Source: Lentimicrobium sp. (lineage in GTDB: Bacteria > Bacteroidota > Bacteroidia > Bacteroidales > Lentimicrobiaceae). Taken from it: DNA of 57,004 bases. Shown piece by piece: positions 55,734 through 57,004 of the stretch. Position numbers and translations under genes: made by a program. Each line of letters starts with the position of its first letter. Positions within the stretch are counted from its first letter, which is position 1. The stretch covers positions 1 to 57,004 of the forward strand of contig JANJXJ010000225.1 in the NCBI GenBank assembly GCA_024709105.1, read 5' to 3'. The notes beneath the pieces are model-generated. The model was not told where the DNA came from. It saw only the letters and a program-made list of their open reading frames with translations, and did no database searches.

Positions 55734-56304
55734 GACAGAATCATCATTCAAAAATATGGTGTTGGTGCTGCTGGGCATCACACTTATAGCTAGTTTCTCA
55801 TTGGGAGCTGTTTATAACCTCACCAAGGAACCTATTGCAAAAGCTCAGCAAGCAAAGAAAGAAGCTGCTATAAAACAGGTAGTTCCCGATTTTGAGCAAC
55901 TTGAGGCGGTTTCAGTTGTCCCAGATGGCGGTGGTGATCCTTTAGTAATCAACAAAGCCCTTAAAGGTGGCGAAGTGGTTGGTTATGCTGTGGAAACATA
56001 TACTGATAAAGGTTTTTCAGGCCGCATACAACTTATGGTTGGATTTGCTCCTGATGGAACCATCTTTAATACAGCTGTGCTGAAACATGCTGAGACCCCG
56101 GGCCTGGGAGATAAGATGGACGCTGCTAAATCTGCTTTTCCCGAGCAGTTTAAAAATCAGAATCCTGAGTCCTTTGTCCTGAAAGTGAAAAAAGACGGAG
56201 GGAATGTGGATGCTATTACTGCTGCCACCATCAGTTCACGGGCTTTTTGCGATGGAGTGCAACGCGCTTATGATGTTGTTAAAAAAGAAGGAGGTTCAAA
56301 ATGA
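55726..56304 (+). CDS. rnfG: Rnf complex subunit RnfG
   Basis: RnfG is anchored by one membrane segment (about 10-30) and carries a periplasmic FMN domain. The 192-residue product has the flavinylation region [10 protein letters not shown] (162-171), where the standard [S/T]GAT reads TAAT with Thr168 kept. [12 protein letters not shown] and ETPGLGDKM match the family. A GGGGAGG ribosome-binding site lies inside the end of rnfD. The stop overlaps the rnfE ATG by 4 nt. Confidence 0.94.
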   Translation: MAKTESSFKNMVLVLLGITLIASFSLGAVYNLTKEPIAKAQQAKKEAAIKQVVPDFEQLEAVSVVPDGGGDPLVINKALKGGEVVGYAVETYTDKGFSGRIQLMVGFAPDGTIFNTAVLKHAETPGLGDKMDAAKSAFPEQFKNQNPESFVLKVKKDGGNVDAITAATISSRAFCDGVQRAYDVVKKEGGSK

Positions 56305-56882
56305 ACCAGATGGAAAACTTTACCAAAGGATTTATAAAAAATAATCCTGTGTTTGCCCTTTTGCTGGGTATGTGTCCTACTTTGGGCGTAACTACCTCAG
56401 CGATAAATGGTTTGGGAATGGGGCTTGCAACAACTTTTGTGCTGGTTGCTGCCAATGTAGTTATTTCACTTATCAAAAATATTATTCCTGATAAAGTGCG
56501 CATCCCGGCTTTTATTGTTGTGATAGCCTCTTTTGTTACCATTGTTGACCTGGTGATGGCTGGTTTTGCTCCTGCACTTCACGAACAGCTTGGTTTGTTT
56601 ATTCCGCTTATTGTTGTAAACTGTATTGTTCTTGGACGAGCAGAGGCGTTTGCTTCAAAAAACGGGGTTTTCTCATCATTGATTGATGGCCTGGGAATGG
56701 GATTTGGATTTGCTTTTGCGCTCACTTTGCTGGGCGGGATACGAGAAATACTCGGAAGTGGTGCATTCTTCGGTTTTAAATTTATTCCGGGTGATGGCAT
56801 TCTGGTATTTGTACTTGCTCCGGGAGCATTTATTGCTCTGGGTTATCTCATAGCTCTGATCAACCGGCTTCGCAAAGCTTAA
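56301..56882 (+). CDS. rnfE: Rnf complex subunit RnfE
   Basis: RnfE, paired with RnfA, forms an inverted-topology membrane core. The 193-residue product has six membrane segments and the conserved [20 protein letters not shown] opening with [12 protein letters not shown] and [20 protein letters not shown]. Its ATG overlaps the rnfG stop (ATGA), with AAGGAGG just upstream, so the two are translationally coupled. Confidence 0.95.
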   Translation: MNQMENFTKGFIKNNPVFALLLGMCPTLGVTTSAINGLGMGLATTFVLVAANVVISLIKNIIPDKVRIPAFIVVIASFVTIVDLVMAGFAPALHEQLGLFIPLIVVNCIVLGRAEAFASKNGVFSSLIDGLGMGFGFAFALTLLGGIREILGSGAFFGFKFIPGDGILVFVLAPGAFIALGYLIALINRLRKA

Positions 56883-56912
56883 ACGTTTGTATTACCCAAA
56901 AACGAACTGAAC

Positions 56913-57004
56913 ATGGAATACATCATAATCATCATTTCAGCAATCTTTGTCAACAACATTGTTTTTGCTCAATTCCTTGGAATCTGCCCTTTTCTGGGGG
57001 TTTC
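56913..57004 (+). CDS. rnfA: Rnf complex subunit RnfA, N-terminal part
   Basis: ATG at 56913 opens [20 protein letters not shown] followed by [10 protein letters not shown], the standard RnfA N-terminus with the conserved VNNIVF and [10 protein letters not shown] blocks, including the Cys in that motif that helps coordinate the membrane iron site. The frame leaves the window after 30 codons. It is 30 nt behind rnfE and completes rnfBCDGEA. Confidence 0.93.
   Translation, partial: MEYIIIIISAIFVNNIVFAQFLGICPFLGV

Noticed and set aside
1-57004. CRISPR array, tRNA or rRNA genes, transposases, prophage
   Set aside because: I scanned the intergenic regions on both strands and found no spaced identical repeats, no tRNA-like T-loop sequences, and no mobile-element proteins.

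Overview
The window is chromosomal DNA from a member of the Bacteroidota, most likely an anaerobe of the class Bacteroidia. Evidence: many upstream regions carry the Bacteroidota -7 box TAnnTTTG (two have a TTTG exactly 19 nt upstream of it); three or four secreted proteins end in type IX secretion (T9SS) sorting domains; gliding-type GldF/GldG are present; and there is an Rnf complex plus the [FeFe]-hydrogenase maturase HydF, which point to anaerobic energy metabolism. No rRNA, tRNA, CRISPR array, transposase or phage gene was recognised.

Layout. 1-71 is the start of a lipoprotein gene cut by the left edge, preceded by a long GC-rich leader with nested helices. 664-9369 is mixed housekeeping: lgt, a MurG-like glycosyltransferase, dprA, a PrsW-like membrane protein, cupin-rsgA-dtd, a TonB-dependent receptor and a DCC-family oxidoreductase. 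9553-12180 is icd plus a strikingly eukaryote-like citrate synthase, the entry to 2-oxoglutarate synthesis. 12246-17331 holds YjbQ and a reverse-strand run gldF-gldG-DUF4340-WbpP-like epimerase. 17544-24942 holds a Fic protein with a repeat-rich promoter, a SAM hydrolase, a Dabb protein, a small lipoprotein, a DUF418 membrane protein and a 12-repeat Asp-box secreted protein. 25219-29270 is a pair of unrelated phosphate transporters, each with a PhoU-like tail. 29454-33286 holds a DbpA-like helicase, a KASIII-family synthase, an HD hydrolase and MarC. 33339-36342 is hutI-ftcD, the second half of histidine degradation to glutamate. 36641-43756 is an island of three T9SS-exported proteases (one subtilisin, two tandem C10 cysteine proteases). 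43753-48937 holds phoH, an aspartase-like gene next to hydF, an SDR and rseC. 52463-57004 is rnfBCDGE and the start of rnfA.

How parts work together. Rnf couples ferredoxin oxidation to NAD reduction and ion export. HydF assembles the active site of an [FeFe] hydrogenase that would share the same ferredoxin pool. The protease island, histidine degradation and aspartase together suggest growth on protein and amino acids. The most unusual stretch is 48938-52462: AT-rich, orphan-filled DNA that separates rseC from rnfB, genes often adjacent in related genomes. It contains two unknown exported proteins on the opposite strand, a coiled-coil gene remnant and a lone methyltransferase.
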